A stretch of 64,000 nucleotides of DNA from Zhuqueibacter pondensis (GTDB lineage Bacteria > Zhuqueibacterota > Zhuqueibacteria > Zhuqueibacterales > Zhuqueibacteraceae). The position numbers were made by a program, and so were the translations under genes. Location: the NCBI GenBank assembly GCA_034505955.1, contig JAPDQK010000030.1, positions 6,550 through 70,549 of the forward strand, read 5' to 3'. This document shows positions 7,940 to 16,360 of the stretch, piece after piece. The first letter of the stretch is position 1; the number at the start of each line of letters is the position of its first letter. The notes below the pieces were generated by a model, which was given only the letters and a program-made list of their open reading frames with translations, was not told the DNA's origin and searched no databases.

Positions 7940-8728
7940 ATGAACCCAGTTACCCTCATTACCGGCGCGAGTCGTGGCATCGGCCGTGCGATTGCCATCG
8001 CATTGGCTGAAACCGGGTACGATGTCGTGATCAATTACGCGAGCAATGTCCGTGCTGCCGAAGAAACAAAAACCGCTGCCCTCGCCAACGCGCAGCAACA
8101 TGGCAAAACCATCCGCGCCGAAATTTGCCAGGCTGACATCAGCCGGTCCGAAGATCGCATTCGCCTCATTGATTTTATTCGTGAGAAATTTGGCCGATTG
8201 GATTTGCTGGTGAACAATGCCGGCATTGCGCCGAGCGTGCGCGCCGACATTTTGGACGCCACCGAAACCAGCTTCGATCAGCTCATTACGGTGAACCTGA
8301 AAGGTCCGTATTTTCTCACCCAGCTCGTTGCAAAGTGGATGATCGAACAACAACAGCAGGAGGGGAGCCGCCGGCCGAAAATCGTGACCATCAGCTCGAT
8401 CTCGGCGTATACTGCCAGCGTGAACCGCGGCGACTATTGCATCTCCAAAGCCGGTCTGGCGATGATGACCAAACTCTTTGCCAGCCGTCTGGCCGAGCAC
8501 GGCATCAACGTTTACGAGATTCGCCCCGGCATCACTGCCACGGACATGACGACTGGTGTGAAAGAAAAATATGATCGTTTAATTGCGGAAGGCGTGACAC
8601 CCATCAAACGTTGGGGCCATCCGGAAGATGTCGCGAAAGCCGTGGTGGCGATTGCGCTCGATCTTTTGCCTTTTAGCACCGGAGAGGTGATCAACGTGGA
8701 TGGCGGGTTTCATCTGCAACGTTTGTAG
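7940..8728 (+). CDS. SDR-family oxidoreductase (3-ketoacyl-ACP reductase-like)
   Basis: A 262-residue classical short-chain dehydrogenase. The nucleotide-binding TGASRGIG is at residues 8-15, the structural NNAG near 91, the catalytic Ser in ITISSISAYTAS and the Tyr-x3-Lys in GDYCISKAG. The C-terminal VINVDGGFHL is typical. It resembles FabG and sugar/alcohol dehydrogenases of the same length; the substrate is not decided by the sequence. It is monocistronic, with repeats on both sides. Confidence 0.85.
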   Translation: MNPVTLITGASRGIGRAIAIALAETGYDVVINYASNVRAAEETKTAALANAQQHGKTIRAEICQADISRSEDRIRLIDFIREKFGRLDLLVNNAGIAPSVRADILDATETSFDQLITVNLKGPYFLTQLVAKWMIEQQQQEGSRRPKIVTISSISAYTASVNRGDYCISKAGLAMMTKLFASRLAEHGINVYEIRPGITATDMTTGVKEKYDRLIAEGVTPIKRWGHPEDVAKAVVAIALDLLPFSTGEVINVDGGFHLQRL

Positions 8729-8741
8729 ACACTTCCGGACA

Positions 8742-8781
8742 CTCGTACTCGCCTTTCAGAGCATTTAAAAGCGAGTACGAG
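8742..8781. repeat. 11-bp inverted repeat downstream of the SDR gene
   Basis: CTCGTACTCGC (8742-8752) and GCGAGTACGAG (8771-8781) are perfect reverse complements around an 18-base A/T-rich loop. No T-run follows, so it is a weak candidate for an intrinsic terminator; a dispersed repeat is as likely. Confidence 0.5.
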
Positions 8782-8809
8782 TAAGAGCGAAAATCTGGGT
8801 TGCATTTTA

Positions 8810-8837
8810 GGCAGATTCTGCTTATCTTTATTATATT
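8810..8837 (+). promoter_or_regulatory. candidate promoter of the toxin-antitoxin pair
   Basis: TTGCAT (8810-8815), 16 bases, TATATT (8832-8837), followed by the GAGGAG ribosome site and ATG 8870. Spacing and location fit transcription of the two small genes that follow. Confidence 0.4.
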
Positions 8838-8869
8838 CTCAACAGCTGGAAAACAGAGGAGAATTCAAG

Positions 8870-9148
8870 ATGAAAACCGCCGTTGCGAAGAATCGTCGCA
8901 AGCCCAACCATTTCATCAAAAGCACGGGATCACAACACCGCAATGGCCGGCCCCTAACGATTCCTATTTCGTTTCAGCAAATCATCATCGCCGTTAAAAT
9001 GATGAAAAAGAGAGACCGCCTCGCTTTTTTAGAAGATTTGCTGGCCGCCACAAGCCCGGAATATCTCGCCAGCATTCGTGAAGCGCGAGAAGATTACCGT
9101 CGTGGCCGAGTAGTATCTCATGAAGAAGTTTTCCGCAAGATCAAATGA
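8870..9148 (+). CDS. probable antitoxin of a RelE/ParE-type pair
   Basis: 92 residues, hydrophilic and basic, directly upstream of a RelE-like toxin and overlapping it by four bases (ATGA). The C-terminus, AATSPEYLASIREAREDYRRG followed by VSHEEVF, is the stretch usual in antitoxins that wrap around RelE/ParE toxins. The N-terminal half, which would bind DNA in an autoregulating antitoxin, is not a fold I can name. A strong Shine-Dalgarno (GAGGAG) supports ATG 8870. The role is inferred from gene order and the C-terminal pattern. Confidence 0.7.
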   Translation: MKTAVAKNRRKPNHFIKSTGSQHRNGRPLTIPISFQQIIIAVKMMKKRDRLAFLEDLLAATSPEYLASIREAREDYRRGRVVSHEEVFRKIK

Positions 9149-9396
9149 CCTATCAATTCGTTTATTCACGGCGAGCGGAACGTGATATTGACAAGCTTGA
9201 TGCCGCGGCACAAAAACGGATAAAAAAGAAATTGGAGGAATTCAAGCATGAACCTTTTCGATATGCCGAGAAGTTAAGCAGTTCCGACTTGGGCTCGTAT
9301 CGCTTCCGTATTGGCGATTATCGCGTCATTTTTGACGCCGAAGGCGCGAACCTCGTCGTCTTGCGTGTTGGACATCGGCGGGAAATTTATCGTTGA
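9145..9396 (+). CDS. type II toxin, RelE/ParE superfamily
   Basis: 83 residues with the compact RelE fold pattern: an N-terminal strand MTYQFVYSRRAERDIDKL, a helical pair, then the conserved strands GSYRFRIGDYRVIFD and VVLRVGHRREIYR with the basic and Tyr residues used by ribosome-dependent mRNA interferases. Length is typical. Translation is coupled to the antitoxin through ATGA. ParE-like gyrase inhibition cannot be excluded, but the C-terminal His-Arg-x-x-x-Tyr ending favours the RelE/YoeB-like branch. Confidence 0.82.
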   Translation: MTYQFVYSRRAERDIDKLDAAAQKRIKKKLEEFKHEPFRYAEKLSSSDLGSYRFRIGDYRVIFDAEGANLVVLRVGHRREIYR

Positions 9397-9435
9397 CATG
9401 TCACCGCTAAAAAATATTTTTTGCCTTTTCTCTTT

Positions 9436-9672
9436 TTATCTTTTTTGCAGCAGCACTTCCCTCAGGTACCAGTTCCCCGTCAAAATCTTCCAATCGTTCT
9501 CCGGCTTCGCCATTTCCGCTTGCAGCGTTTCGCGCAAGTTGGGTTTGTACTCGAAAGCAATCTGCAAATTATTCAGCAACTCGTCTTTATTTTTGAGCTT
9601 GGCCTCGCACCGCGCTTGCTGGAATTTGGCGTAGGCGGTTTTGATGCTGTCGACACGAATGATGTCTATCAA
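9436..9672 (-). CDS. C-terminal fragment, probably of the adjacent STAND-type gene
   Basis: 78 residues from a TTG start. The frame is open further upstream without a good start codon. The sequence reads as two helices of a TPR-end domain (YAKFQQARCEAKLKNKDELL, then LNNLQIAFEYKPNLRETL) and ends KILTGNWYLREVLLQKR. It follows the 9669-10550 frame with a four-base overlap at a point where a short repeated stretch (TCAGTGGTCAG type) interrupts. I infer that it was once the C-terminus of the same protein. No independent function is claimed. Confidence 0.45.
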   Translation of the reverse strand: MIDIIRVDSIKTAYAKFQQARCEAKLKNKDELLNNLQIAFEYKPNLRETLQAEMAKPENDWKILTGNWYLREVLLQKR

Positions 9673-10550
9673 AATGTCAAATGCCGACTCATACTGACCA
9701 CTGGCAACTGACCACCCTCCGGGTGTAGCCTGACCACTGAAAAACCCGAATCCGCTTGACGTAGTAGCTTCCGCGCTTTGGCTTCAGATTCGAAACGAGC
9801 TTGAATCAACTCATACGCATCCCACGCGGCGAGACGAACCCACGGACGATCATCTTGGCGCAGTTGGTCAACTCTTTTGAGCAGGCTGGGTGGCAAAGAA
9901 TCTTTTCGCGCCAAAGCTTGGCTGCCGGCGGTGCGATAGCCGCTCAAGTTATTGGTGAGGAATTCGAGAAGTTTGTATTCAAGTTTTACTTTAAGTAAAT
10001 TTCCCAGTGCGGTGGATTGATTGCGGACATACTGAGATGGATCTTTGAGGCCGGCGACCAGGATTTCAAGTGCTACTTGAACCTCGCCAAGTTTATACAA
10101 AACCAGCACATCATCGACTTTGGTTAATTTGCTTCCCAGCCAAAGCCAATCATCAGTTTTTTGAAAACCCAATTTAAAGTGATTTTTTAAGGTTCTTCTC
10201 GTGCTATCATCACGGGCATCGGAAAGACGATAACCGGTCGTCACCACAACCTGATGGAAAGGATTAGCGCGAAAAATGGCGATCTCCTCCTCCTGCGTGC
10301 CGACATTTTCCGGCGTAACGGTTCCGGCATAAAAAGAATTGTATTGAACCCAGAGATACACCAACAAACTCAGCAAAAGCGCCACGCCTGGGGCCAAGCC
10401 ATACCACAAGCGTCTTTTGGCCAGGCGCTCACGACGGGCCTGCAGCCAAGCCGCAATTTCGGCAACGAGATAATCGTGCTTGAATTCATACCAGTGGTCG
10501 GGGGCGGAAATTAGAACGTAAGAATTGTCCCATATTGATCCCTCCGCCAT
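9669..10550 (-). CDS. truncated STAND-NTPase-like protein with TM segment and HEAT-like repeats
   Basis: 293 residues. The N-terminus contains YEFKHDYLVAEIAAWLQARR (residues 22-41), the winged-helix tail that follows the NTPase domain in nSTAND1-type proteins. Next comes one membrane segment, LWYGLAPGVALLLSLLVYLW, then alpha-helical repeats of HEAT character. The NTPase domain with Walker motifs is absent: an in-frame stop lies five codons upstream of ATG 10550. The last 20 or so residues come from an inserted repeat. STAND proteins are signal-responsive switches, often in defence or cell death. This looks like the decapitated remains of one, although a short functional product is possible. 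Confidence 0.6.
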   Translation of the reverse strand: MAEGSIWDNSYVLISAPDHWYEFKHDYLVAEIAAWLQARRERLAKRRLWYGLAPGVALLLSLLVYLWVQYNSFYAGTVTPENVGTQEEEIAIFRANPFHQVVVTTGYRLSDARDDSTRRTLKNHFKLGFQKTDDWLWLGSKLTKVDDVLVLYKLGEVQVALEILVAGLKDPSQYVRNQSTALGNLLKVKLEYKLLEFLTNNLSGYRTAGSQALARKDSLPPSLLKRVDQLRQDDRPWVRLAAWDAYELIQARFESEAKARKLLRQADSGFSVVRLHPEGGQLPVVSMSRHLTF

Positions 10551-10662
10551 TACCTTTATTTCTTACGTTTCACGACCTTCATGTCGCCTTCAAGTCATCC
10601 GGAAACATCGGGTGAGATTCCCACCCTGGCTGGCCGGTATTTCGGAACGCCCGCAATAAAAA

Positions 10663-10683
10663 GGCCCCGCACCACCCGGGGCC
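10663..10683 (-). terminator. intrinsic terminator
   Basis: GGCCCCG (10663-10669) pairs with CGGGGCC (10677-10683) around a seven-base loop. On the minus strand the stem is followed by TTTTTATT. It lies about 150 bases downstream of the small basic-protein gene on the minus strand and would end its transcript. Confidence 0.7.
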
Positions 10684-10836
10684 GTAAAGCTCGAGCCCGA
10701 TAATTGCGGCTAAAAGAACCGTTGTTTCTCATCTACACCGCTATTGATCGGGGTGTGAATGAAATCAGCGGGCGTAATCGCGTGAGCCGTTTTCACGGCT
10801 TTTCGGAGCAAAATGGATAACCGAAATTATCGGGGG

Positions 10837-10959
10837 TTAACCCTTTGTGACCGCCGCCGTTTGTTGTTTCAGCATGGCTTTGCGGCGTTTCATGCGCGCC
10901 CGCCGCTTTTGGCGCCGTTTCATACGCATGCGACGCTGCTTGCTTTTGCTTCTCGCCAT
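10837..10959 (-). CDS. 40-residue highly basic protein
   Basis: A short gene missed by length filters. GGAGG precedes ATG 10959 by three bases and the frame runs 40 codons to TAA at 10839-10837. The product starts MARSKSKQRRMRMKRRQKRR and has about 20 Arg/Lys among the first 33 residues, so it almost certainly binds RNA or DNA. Size and composition resemble the small ribosome-associated AURKAIP1/COX24 (bS22-like) proteins, but I see no decisive signature. A clear terminator lies downstream on the same strand, supporting an independent transcript. Confidence 0.6.
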   Translation of the reverse strand: MARSKSKQRRMRMKRRQKRRARMKRRKAMLKQQTAAVTKG

Positions 10960-11130
10960 AATCCTCCAAGTTTGTTGGGGTTTCATACGTTAACCAAAAA
11001 ATCTCCATCCAGCGAAAGGGCGAGGGCCATGACAAACCCGGCCATCGCGCTTCAGAAAAACGGCAAATCAATTTAAAACAGTTTTGACAAGAATGCAAGA
11101 TTTTTGTAGGCGCGAGTGCAAAAATAATCG

Positions 11131-11158
11131 TTGACTTTTGGGTTTATGAATATTTTAT
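11131..11158 (+). promoter_or_regulatory. candidate promoter of the dipeptidase operon
   Basis: TTGACT (11131-11136), 16 bases, TTTTAT (11153-11158), about 65 bases before the dipeptidase start. The -35 box is good and the -10 box weaker. Confidence 0.35.
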
Positions 11159-11224
11159 TGTGTTCAGCACTTCCTGTACAAAATGCAACATTATGCAAAA
11201 TCAACCATTTTTTGATGAGGTGAT

Positions 11225-12496
11225 ATGTCGCAGCGCAACACCAATCTGGGTTGGTTGTTTCTTTTTCTGGTGATCCGTTTCACGGTGGCGCCGGCCCAGC
11301 CAACAGAAGATCCGCTTGCCCGCCAGGCTGCCGAAATTCACGCCAGAATTTTGACGGTTGATACCCACATCGATTGGCCCTTGCATCAATTCCATGATCC
11401 CGGCTTCAATGCCGCCGAACGTCACACACCGGGAACGCGCATCAGCGGACAGTGGGATTTGATCCGGATGAAGGAGGGAGGACTGGACGCGGTGTTCATG
11501 TCCATCTTCACCTCGCAGGGCCCGCTCACTGACGCAGGTTATGCCACAGCCAAGAAGCAGGCGCTGAAATTGATCGAGCTGACCAAAAAAATGGCGGCCG
11601 ATAATCCTGATTTGGCAGAAATCGCGCTGACACCGGAGGATGCTTATCGAATCGAACAAGCCGGGAAGCGGGCGATTTTTATGGGCATGGAAAACGGCTA
11701 TCCCATTGGTATGGATCTTGACAATGTGAGACAGTTTTATGATCTCGGCGTGCGCTACATTACTTTGACCCACACGAAAAACAATGAAATCGGCGATTCC
11801 TCCACGGACAATAAAAAGGTGTGGAACGGACTCAGTCCCTTCGGTGAGCAGGTGGTGAGAGAAATGAATCGGCTGGGTATAATGGTTGACCTCTCGCACG
11901 TTCATGACGATACTTTCTGGGACGTCATCGCCTTGACCAAGGCGCCGGTCATTGCATCGCACTCGAGTGCGCGCGCGCTGTGCGATCATCCTCGCAATAT
12001 GAACGATGCCATGTTGAAAGCTGTCAAGCAAAACGGTGGTGTCGTGCAGGTTTGTCTTTTGGGTGAGTATATTAAAAAGATGCCGCCGAATCCGCAACGG
12101 GAGGCGGCCCTGCAGCCTCTGCAGGGGAAAATTGCCGCCTGGCGCCAGGGCCGGTTGAGCGAAGAGGAAATTGCAAAGCTGCGTGAGCAATACCAGGCGA
12201 TCAATGCCAAATTCCCGCCCAATCGCCCAACGTTGCAGGATGCCGTGGATCACATTGACCACATGGTGAAGGTGATGGGCATCGATCATGTCGGCATCGG
12301 CTCGGACTTTGACGGCGGCGGCGGCTTGATGGGCGTCGATGATGTGTCCGAAATGCCGAATCTCACCAAAGAGTTGTTGCGGCGCGGCTATACAGAAGAT
12401 GATATTCGTAAAATTTGGGGTGGCAATCTGATGCGCGTTTTCCGCGAAGTGCAAAAGATTGCTCAAACACTGCAGCAGGAAACGACGACGCAATGA
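11225..12496 (+). CDS. membrane dipeptidase-like zinc peptidase (family M19), exported
   Basis: 423 residues with an N-terminal signal peptide (LGWLFLFLVIRFTVAPAQ). The M19 dipeptidase fold is marked by the metal ligands in ILTVDTHIDWP, the bridging-Glu region IFMGMENGYP, VDLSHVHDDTF, VIASHSSARALCDHPRNM and the late HVGIGSDFDGG. The enzyme hydrolyses dipeptides, often with broad or D-residue tolerance, here in the periplasm or outside. A class V aminotransferase starts 48 bases later on the same strand. Length matches the family. Confidence 0.92.
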   Translation: MSQRNTNLGWLFLFLVIRFTVAPAQPTEDPLARQAAEIHARILTVDTHIDWPLHQFHDPGFNAAERHTPGTRISGQWDLIRMKEGGLDAVFMSIFTSQGPLTDAGYATAKKQALKLIELTKKMAADNPDLAEIALTPEDAYRIEQAGKRAIFMGMENGYPIGMDLDNVRQFYDLGVRYITLTHTKNNEIGDSSTDNKKVWNGLSPFGEQVVREMNRLGIMVDLSHVHDDTFWDVIALTKAPVIASHSSARALCDHPRNMNDAMLKAVKQNGGVVQVCLLGEYIKKMPPNPQREAALQPLQGKIAAWRQGRLSEEEIAKLREQYQAINAKFPPNRPTLQDAVDHIDHMVKVMGIDHVGIGSDFDGGGGLMGVDDVSEMPNLTKELLRRGYTEDDIRKIWGGNLMRVFREVQKIAQTLQQETTTQ

Positions 12497-12544
12497 GATT
12501 TTTCACTATTACAGCCACGTGACCTTAAAACGAGGAGGAAGGTG

Positions 12545-13879
12545 ATGGATAAAACTTTTTCCCTGTTCTACAAGGATCTGGATCGCCGCGATTTCCTGGC
12601 AGCGGTGGGCAAGGGCGTGGGATTGGCGGCTCTCACCTCGTCCACGGTTGCCGCATTATGGAACGATCTGCAGGCCGCCACCGCACGGATCGCGCATTTG
12701 CCCGCCGATCAAGTTGCCTCGGATGAAGATTTCTGGTTCAACATTCAGCAGGCATTTTCAGTCACGCGCGGCATCATCAATTTGAATAATGGCGGCGTTT
12801 CGCCCTCGCCAAGAATTGTGACGGAAGCGCTGGTACGTTACACCTGGCAACAGGAGGATGCCACGGCCTACACGATGTGGCAAATTCTGGAACCGCAATC
12901 GGAAACGGTTCGCACCGGCCTCGCCGAGCTGTTTGGCTGCGACCGCGAGGAAATCGCCATTACCCGCAACGCTTCTGAATCTCTCGAAACCCTGCTGATG
13001 GGCATGGATTTGAAATCCGGCGATGAAATTTTGACGACGACACAGGATTATCCGCGCATGCTCACGACGCTGCGGCAGCGCGAGCGGCGTGAAGGTTTGG
13101 TATTGAAGCTGGTCAAAGTTCCGGTTCCCGCCAGAACCATGGACGAAATCGTCGAGGCCTTTGCGAAGGGAATCACCAACCGCACGCGCGTGATTCTCAT
13201 CTCACACATGATCAATATCACCGGCCAAATCACACCGGTGAAAGCGGTGTGTGAGCTGGCGAGAGCGAAAGGCATCGAGGTGATCGTGGATGGCGCCCAT
13301 TCTTTTGCACACTTCAATTTCAAACAAAGCGACACCGGCTGCGATTATTTCGGCACCAGTCTGCACAAATGGCTGTTCGCGCCCAAGGGTACTGGCTTGT
13401 TGTACGTCAAACGCGACAAGATCGAAAAAATTTGGCCGTTGATGGCTGCGGAAAAAAAGCAGGCCACGGATATTCGCAAGTTCGAGGAGATCGGCACGCA
13501 CTCGGCGGCGATTCGCCTGGCAATCGGCGAGGCGATTCTGTTCCACAACGGCATCGGCGGCGAGCGCAAAGAAAAACGCCTCCGTTATCTTTCCCGCTAC
13601 TGGATGAACCAATTGAAATCGCTGCCGAACGTCCGTTTCAATACTTCATTCGATGACACGATGTCCTGCGCCATCGCCAACGTGCAAATCGAAGGCACCG
13701 ATCCGGTTGTGGTCAGCAATTATCTCATGAGCAAGCACAAGATTTTCACCGTGCCTATCGTGCATGATGAATTCAAAGGCATCCGCATCACGCCGAATGT
13801 TTATACTACGCTCGAAGAGCTCGACCGCTTTTGCGAAGTGATGGAAATGATTGCGAAAAAAGGTTTGCCGAAAGAATAA
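12545..13879 (+). CDS. class V aminotransferase with Tat signal peptide
   Basis: 444 residues, fold-type I PLP enzyme of the class V (IscS/isopenicillin-N-epimerase-like) group. The N-terminus carries a twin-arginine signal, DRRDFLAAVGKGVGLAALTS, so the folded enzyme should be exported with its cofactor. The PLP-binding Asp is in VIVDGAHSFAHF and the Schiff-base Lys in GTSLHKWLFAPKGTG. ATG 12545 is preferred over GTG 12542 because GGAGGAAGGTG stands at the right distance. Paired with the exported dipeptidase, it may act on released amino acids or modified peptides outside the cytoplasm; the substrate is unknown. Confidence 0.87.
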   Translation: MDKTFSLFYKDLDRRDFLAAVGKGVGLAALTSSTVAALWNDLQAATARIAHLPADQVASDEDFWFNIQQAFSVTRGIINLNNGGVSPSPRIVTEALVRYTWQQEDATAYTMWQILEPQSETVRTGLAELFGCDREEIAITRNASESLETLLMGMDLKSGDEILTTTQDYPRMLTTLRQRERREGLVLKLVKVPVPARTMDEIVEAFAKGITNRTRVILISHMINITGQITPVKAVCELARAKGIEVIVDGAHSFAHFNFKQSDTGCDYFGTSLHKWLFAPKGTGLLYVKRDKIEKIWPLMAAEKKQATDIRKFEEIGTHSAAIRLAIGEAILFHNGIGGERKEKRLRYLSRYWMNQLKSLPNVRFNTSFDDTMSCAIANVQIEGTDPVVVSNYLMSKHKIFTVPIVHDEFKGIRITPNVYTTLEELDRFCEVMEMIAKKGLPKE

Positions 13880-13965
13880 ACTTTTTGTAGTCGCGCCGCC
13901 CCAGGGTGGGCTGCATCGTTGTTGAGTTTTGAAAAAAGTTCCACCGGATAAATTAAGACCAACTG

Positions 13966-14137
13966 ATAAAAACGTAAGAATTTAGTCATCTGAACTTTCC
14001 CTTAACTAAGGCTGTCATTCCGTAGGCTACGCCCGTAGGGAATCTTTTTACTTTTTAAAGAAATACTTGCTAGTACCAAAAAAGATTCTTTTCCAGAATG
14101 ACATCTTCTTCAGTTGGCTAAATTCACACATAAAAAC
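13966..14137. mobile_element. MITE-like element, copy 1, with 8-bp target-site duplication
   Basis: The element proper is 13974-14129 (156 bp). It is bounded by the direct repeat ATAAAAAC (13966-13973 and 14130-14137). Its ends are imperfect inverted repeats, GTAAGAATTTAG at the left and GTGTGAATTTAGCC read inward from the right. Inside are opposed arms with TGTCATTCCGTAGG and a 28-base loop beginning ACTTTTTAAAG. It has no coding capacity. The full repeat is found again at 23357-23538. It occupies most of the gap between the aminotransferase and the SEC-C gene; nothing else is seen there. Confidence 0.85.
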
Positions 14138-14251
14138 ATTCGTTGGACTTAATCTATCCGCTGGAGAAATCCCTTTTGGGGTGCGGCTCGTCTGAGCTAG
14201 GGGTTGTTTTCGTGAAAAGACTGTGAGTTTTTTGAAAAAGTGGAGAACACG

Positions 14252-14614
14252 ATGGAAAATCCGAAAAACGTCGGGCGCAACGATCCCTGTCCGTGTGGCT
14301 CAGGGAAAAAGTACAAGAATTGTTGCATGTCGGAACCACAACTGAAGTTCGATGGGCTGCCTTATGGGATGCGCGTAAAAGGCGGCATCCGTTACGATCC
14401 CGAGGCTGGCGGTTTCGTTGTCATCGTCCACATTTGGGACAATGTTGAATGCAGAGGTGAGCCGCAAGAATGGCGTTATCCCAAAGTGTATGACGACGAG
14501 GATGAAGCGTTGCGTTACTACAAGACACACATCGGCCCCGGATTGATACAAGTCATGCAGAAGAATGTCGAAAAGTCGAAAACAGGTGTCTTCATTCACC
14601 GTAAGCTTGAATGA
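14252..14614 (+). CDS. SEC-C motif protein
   Basis: 120 residues. The N-terminus holds a SEC-C zinc-binding motif, NDPCPCGSGKKYKNCC (about residues 9-24), the module first known from the C-terminus of SecA. The remaining about 90 residues form an unclassified alpha/beta domain with many acidic residues. GGAG six bases before ATG 14252 supports this start rather than GTG 14240. Stand-alone SEC-C proteins of this size are common and mostly uncharacterised. Confidence 0.8.
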   Translation: MENPKNVGRNDPCPCGSGKKYKNCCMSEPQLKFDGLPYGMRVKGGIRYDPEAGGFVVIVHIWDNVECRGEPQEWRYPKVYDDEDEALRYYKTHIGPGLIQVMQKNVEKSKTGVFIHRKLE

Positions 14615-14659
14615 GGCAAAACCATTTAAACAGTAATTATTCAAGACAGGGGAAATGCC

Positions 14660-15160
14660 ATGTATCGCAAGATCGAAGATTTCAAAAAAGACTGGGCCGA
14701 TGAGAGCGAGGCGACTTTGAAAGTGTTGAAGAGCTTGACCGATGCTTCGCTGTCTCAGCGCGTCACTCCCGACGGACGTTCGCTGGGATTTCTCGCGTGG
14801 CACATTGTTACCTCACAAGGCGAGATGTTGGGCCAAACCGGATTGGCCACGCAAGCGCCCGAAGAAAATGCCAAGGAGCCGTCAACCGCCGCGGAAATTG
14901 TTACGGCTTACGAACGCTCATCGCGCTCCGTTGCAGACCTTGTGCTTAAAAATTGGACCGATGCTTCGCTGCTGGAAGAGGTCGAAATGTATGGTCAGAA
15001 GTGGACGCGCGGATACGTGCTGGCCTCGCTCATTCGCCACGAAACGCATCATCGGGCTCAGATGACCGTACTCATGCGCCAGGCCGGACTCAAAGTGCCG
15101 GGTGTTTATGGGCCGTCTCGCGAAGAATGGGCGCAGTTCGGCATGCCGCCGCAGAAGTAG
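14660..15160 (+). CDS. DinB-family metal-dependent protein
   Basis: 166 residues with the four-helix DinB/YfiT fold pattern. Candidate metal ligands are the His in LGFLAWHIVTS (about residue 50) and the pair in LIRHETHHRAQMT (about 128-140). DinB-like proteins include thiol-dependent transferases and many of unknown role. AGGGGAAATGCC precedes the ATG. It lies 45 bases after the SEC-C gene, so the two may be cotranscribed. Confidence 0.85.
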   Translation: MYRKIEDFKKDWADESEATLKVLKSLTDASLSQRVTPDGRSLGFLAWHIVTSQGEMLGQTGLATQAPEENAKEPSTAAEIVTAYERSSRSVADLVLKNWTDASLLEEVEMYGQKWTRGYVLASLIRHETHHRAQMTVLMRQAGLKVPGVYGPSREEWAQFGMPPQK

Positions 15161-15247
15161 TTTGCGAATTGCGCTGATCCGGCAAAACGGAAAAATCACC
15201 GGAGACGTCTTTGCGCTTTTGTTGATTAATGCCCGTATGTTCAAGAG

Positions 15248-16360
15248 ATGTTTCCCGTCAAACGCAAAACTTCTGTCATTATTTTTCTGATCGTGACAAT
15301 TGGGCTCGGGACCTTTTTCCCGTGCGCTCGAGTCGCGGCCCAAAATCGGAAGTTTTATTTCTATCACGGTTATCCTTTCGGCTCGGAAGCGACTTATAAT
15401 CCGATCTCCATCACGATCAACGGCGGCTATGGCATCCTGCTGATGGGCAATCGTGCGAAAAATCCATTTACGGTGGACTATCGCACCGGTTGGCGAAACG
15501 TTCGCGAAAATATCACCCATCCCATTCGCGAAGTGAAGATTTACGGATGGAAGCATTTCGTGACCACGGAAATTTTTCCGACCAGTCTGGTGCCGCGCAG
15601 CGCACAATATCTTCCCAATTACCAGAATCATTTGATCGGCGGCGGCATGACCTATCGCATGTTCCGCGAGTGGTATGTTTATCATGGCTATCCGCAAAGC
15701 ACGATCCTGGCGTTGAGCACGCTGACGGTTTATCATGTACTCAACGAAGTGGTCGAAAACAATAATTATGCCGGAACCAATGTCGATCCCATCGCCGACA
15801 TTTTGGTCTTCAACCCACTGGGCGTGCTGCTCTTTTCAGATGAAGGTGTTGTGCATTTTTTTGCTGAACGCCTGCAGCTACGGGACTGGTCGTATTTTCC
15901 CACAATCAATCCTCTGAACGGCAATCTTGAAAATATCGGACAAAATTTTGCGATCAAGTGGAGATTGCCGCGACAGCAAACGTGGAGCCTTTTTTACAAT
16001 TTTGGCCTGAATGGCATTGTTGGTCTTTCATACCGGCGAAAGGATGGCACGAGTATTTCAGCTGGAGCGGGGCTTATGGCGAGGAACCTGCGCCGCGTCC
16101 AGCGGGATGATGGAGTCCGATCCCTGACTGCAGATCTGGCCTGGAATGTCGGTATTTTTTATGACCGCGACGGATCGCTGATGGCTTCATTCCTTGTGTC
16201 CGGCTCGCGCGCCTATAAGATGAGAACCAATCTCTATCCCGGCTTAATTCGAATTGGCAACATTTCACCTGGAATCTTCACTATCATTAGTAGGAAGAAT
16301 GAAGTAATTTTTGGCATGACGCTGCGCGGGATGCCGTTGGGACTCGCCTTTCAAGAGTGA
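15248..16360 (+). CDS. exported protein of unknown function, possibly outer-membrane
   Basis: 370 residues. An N-terminal signal peptide (VIIFLIVTIGLGTFFP with cleavage near VAAQN) is followed by a region rich in Tyr, Trp and Gly. The second half alternates short polar/hydrophobic strands (WSLFYNFGLNGIVGLSYRR, ISAGAGLMARNLRR), as outer-membrane barrels do. A middle motif, DPIADILVFNPLGVLLFSDEG, is reminiscent of membrane-associated DUF3943-type proteins, but I cannot place the family. The gene starts 87 bases after the DinB gene; function unknown. Confidence 0.65.
   Translation: MFPVKRKTSVIIFLIVTIGLGTFFPCARVAAQNRKFYFYHGYPFGSEATYNPISITINGGYGILLMGNRAKNPFTVDYRTGWRNVRENITHPIREVKIYGWKHFVTTEIFPTSLVPRSAQYLPNYQNHLIGGGMTYRMFREWYVYHGYPQSTILALSTLTVYHVLNEVVENNNYAGTNVDPIADILVFNPLGVLLFSDEGVVHFFAERLQLRDWSYFPTINPLNGNLENIGQNFAIKWRLPRQQTWSLFYNFGLNGIVGLSYRRKDGTSISAGAGLMARNLRRVQRDDGVRSLTADLAWNVGIFYDRDGSLMASFLVSGSRAYKMRTNLYPGLIRIGNISPGIFTIISRKNEVIFGMTLRGMPLGLAFQE

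Noticed and set aside
11201..12493. Open frame of 430 codons on the minus strand
   Set aside because: Exact antisense of the M19 dipeptidase gene, whose motifs and signal peptide are unmistakable.
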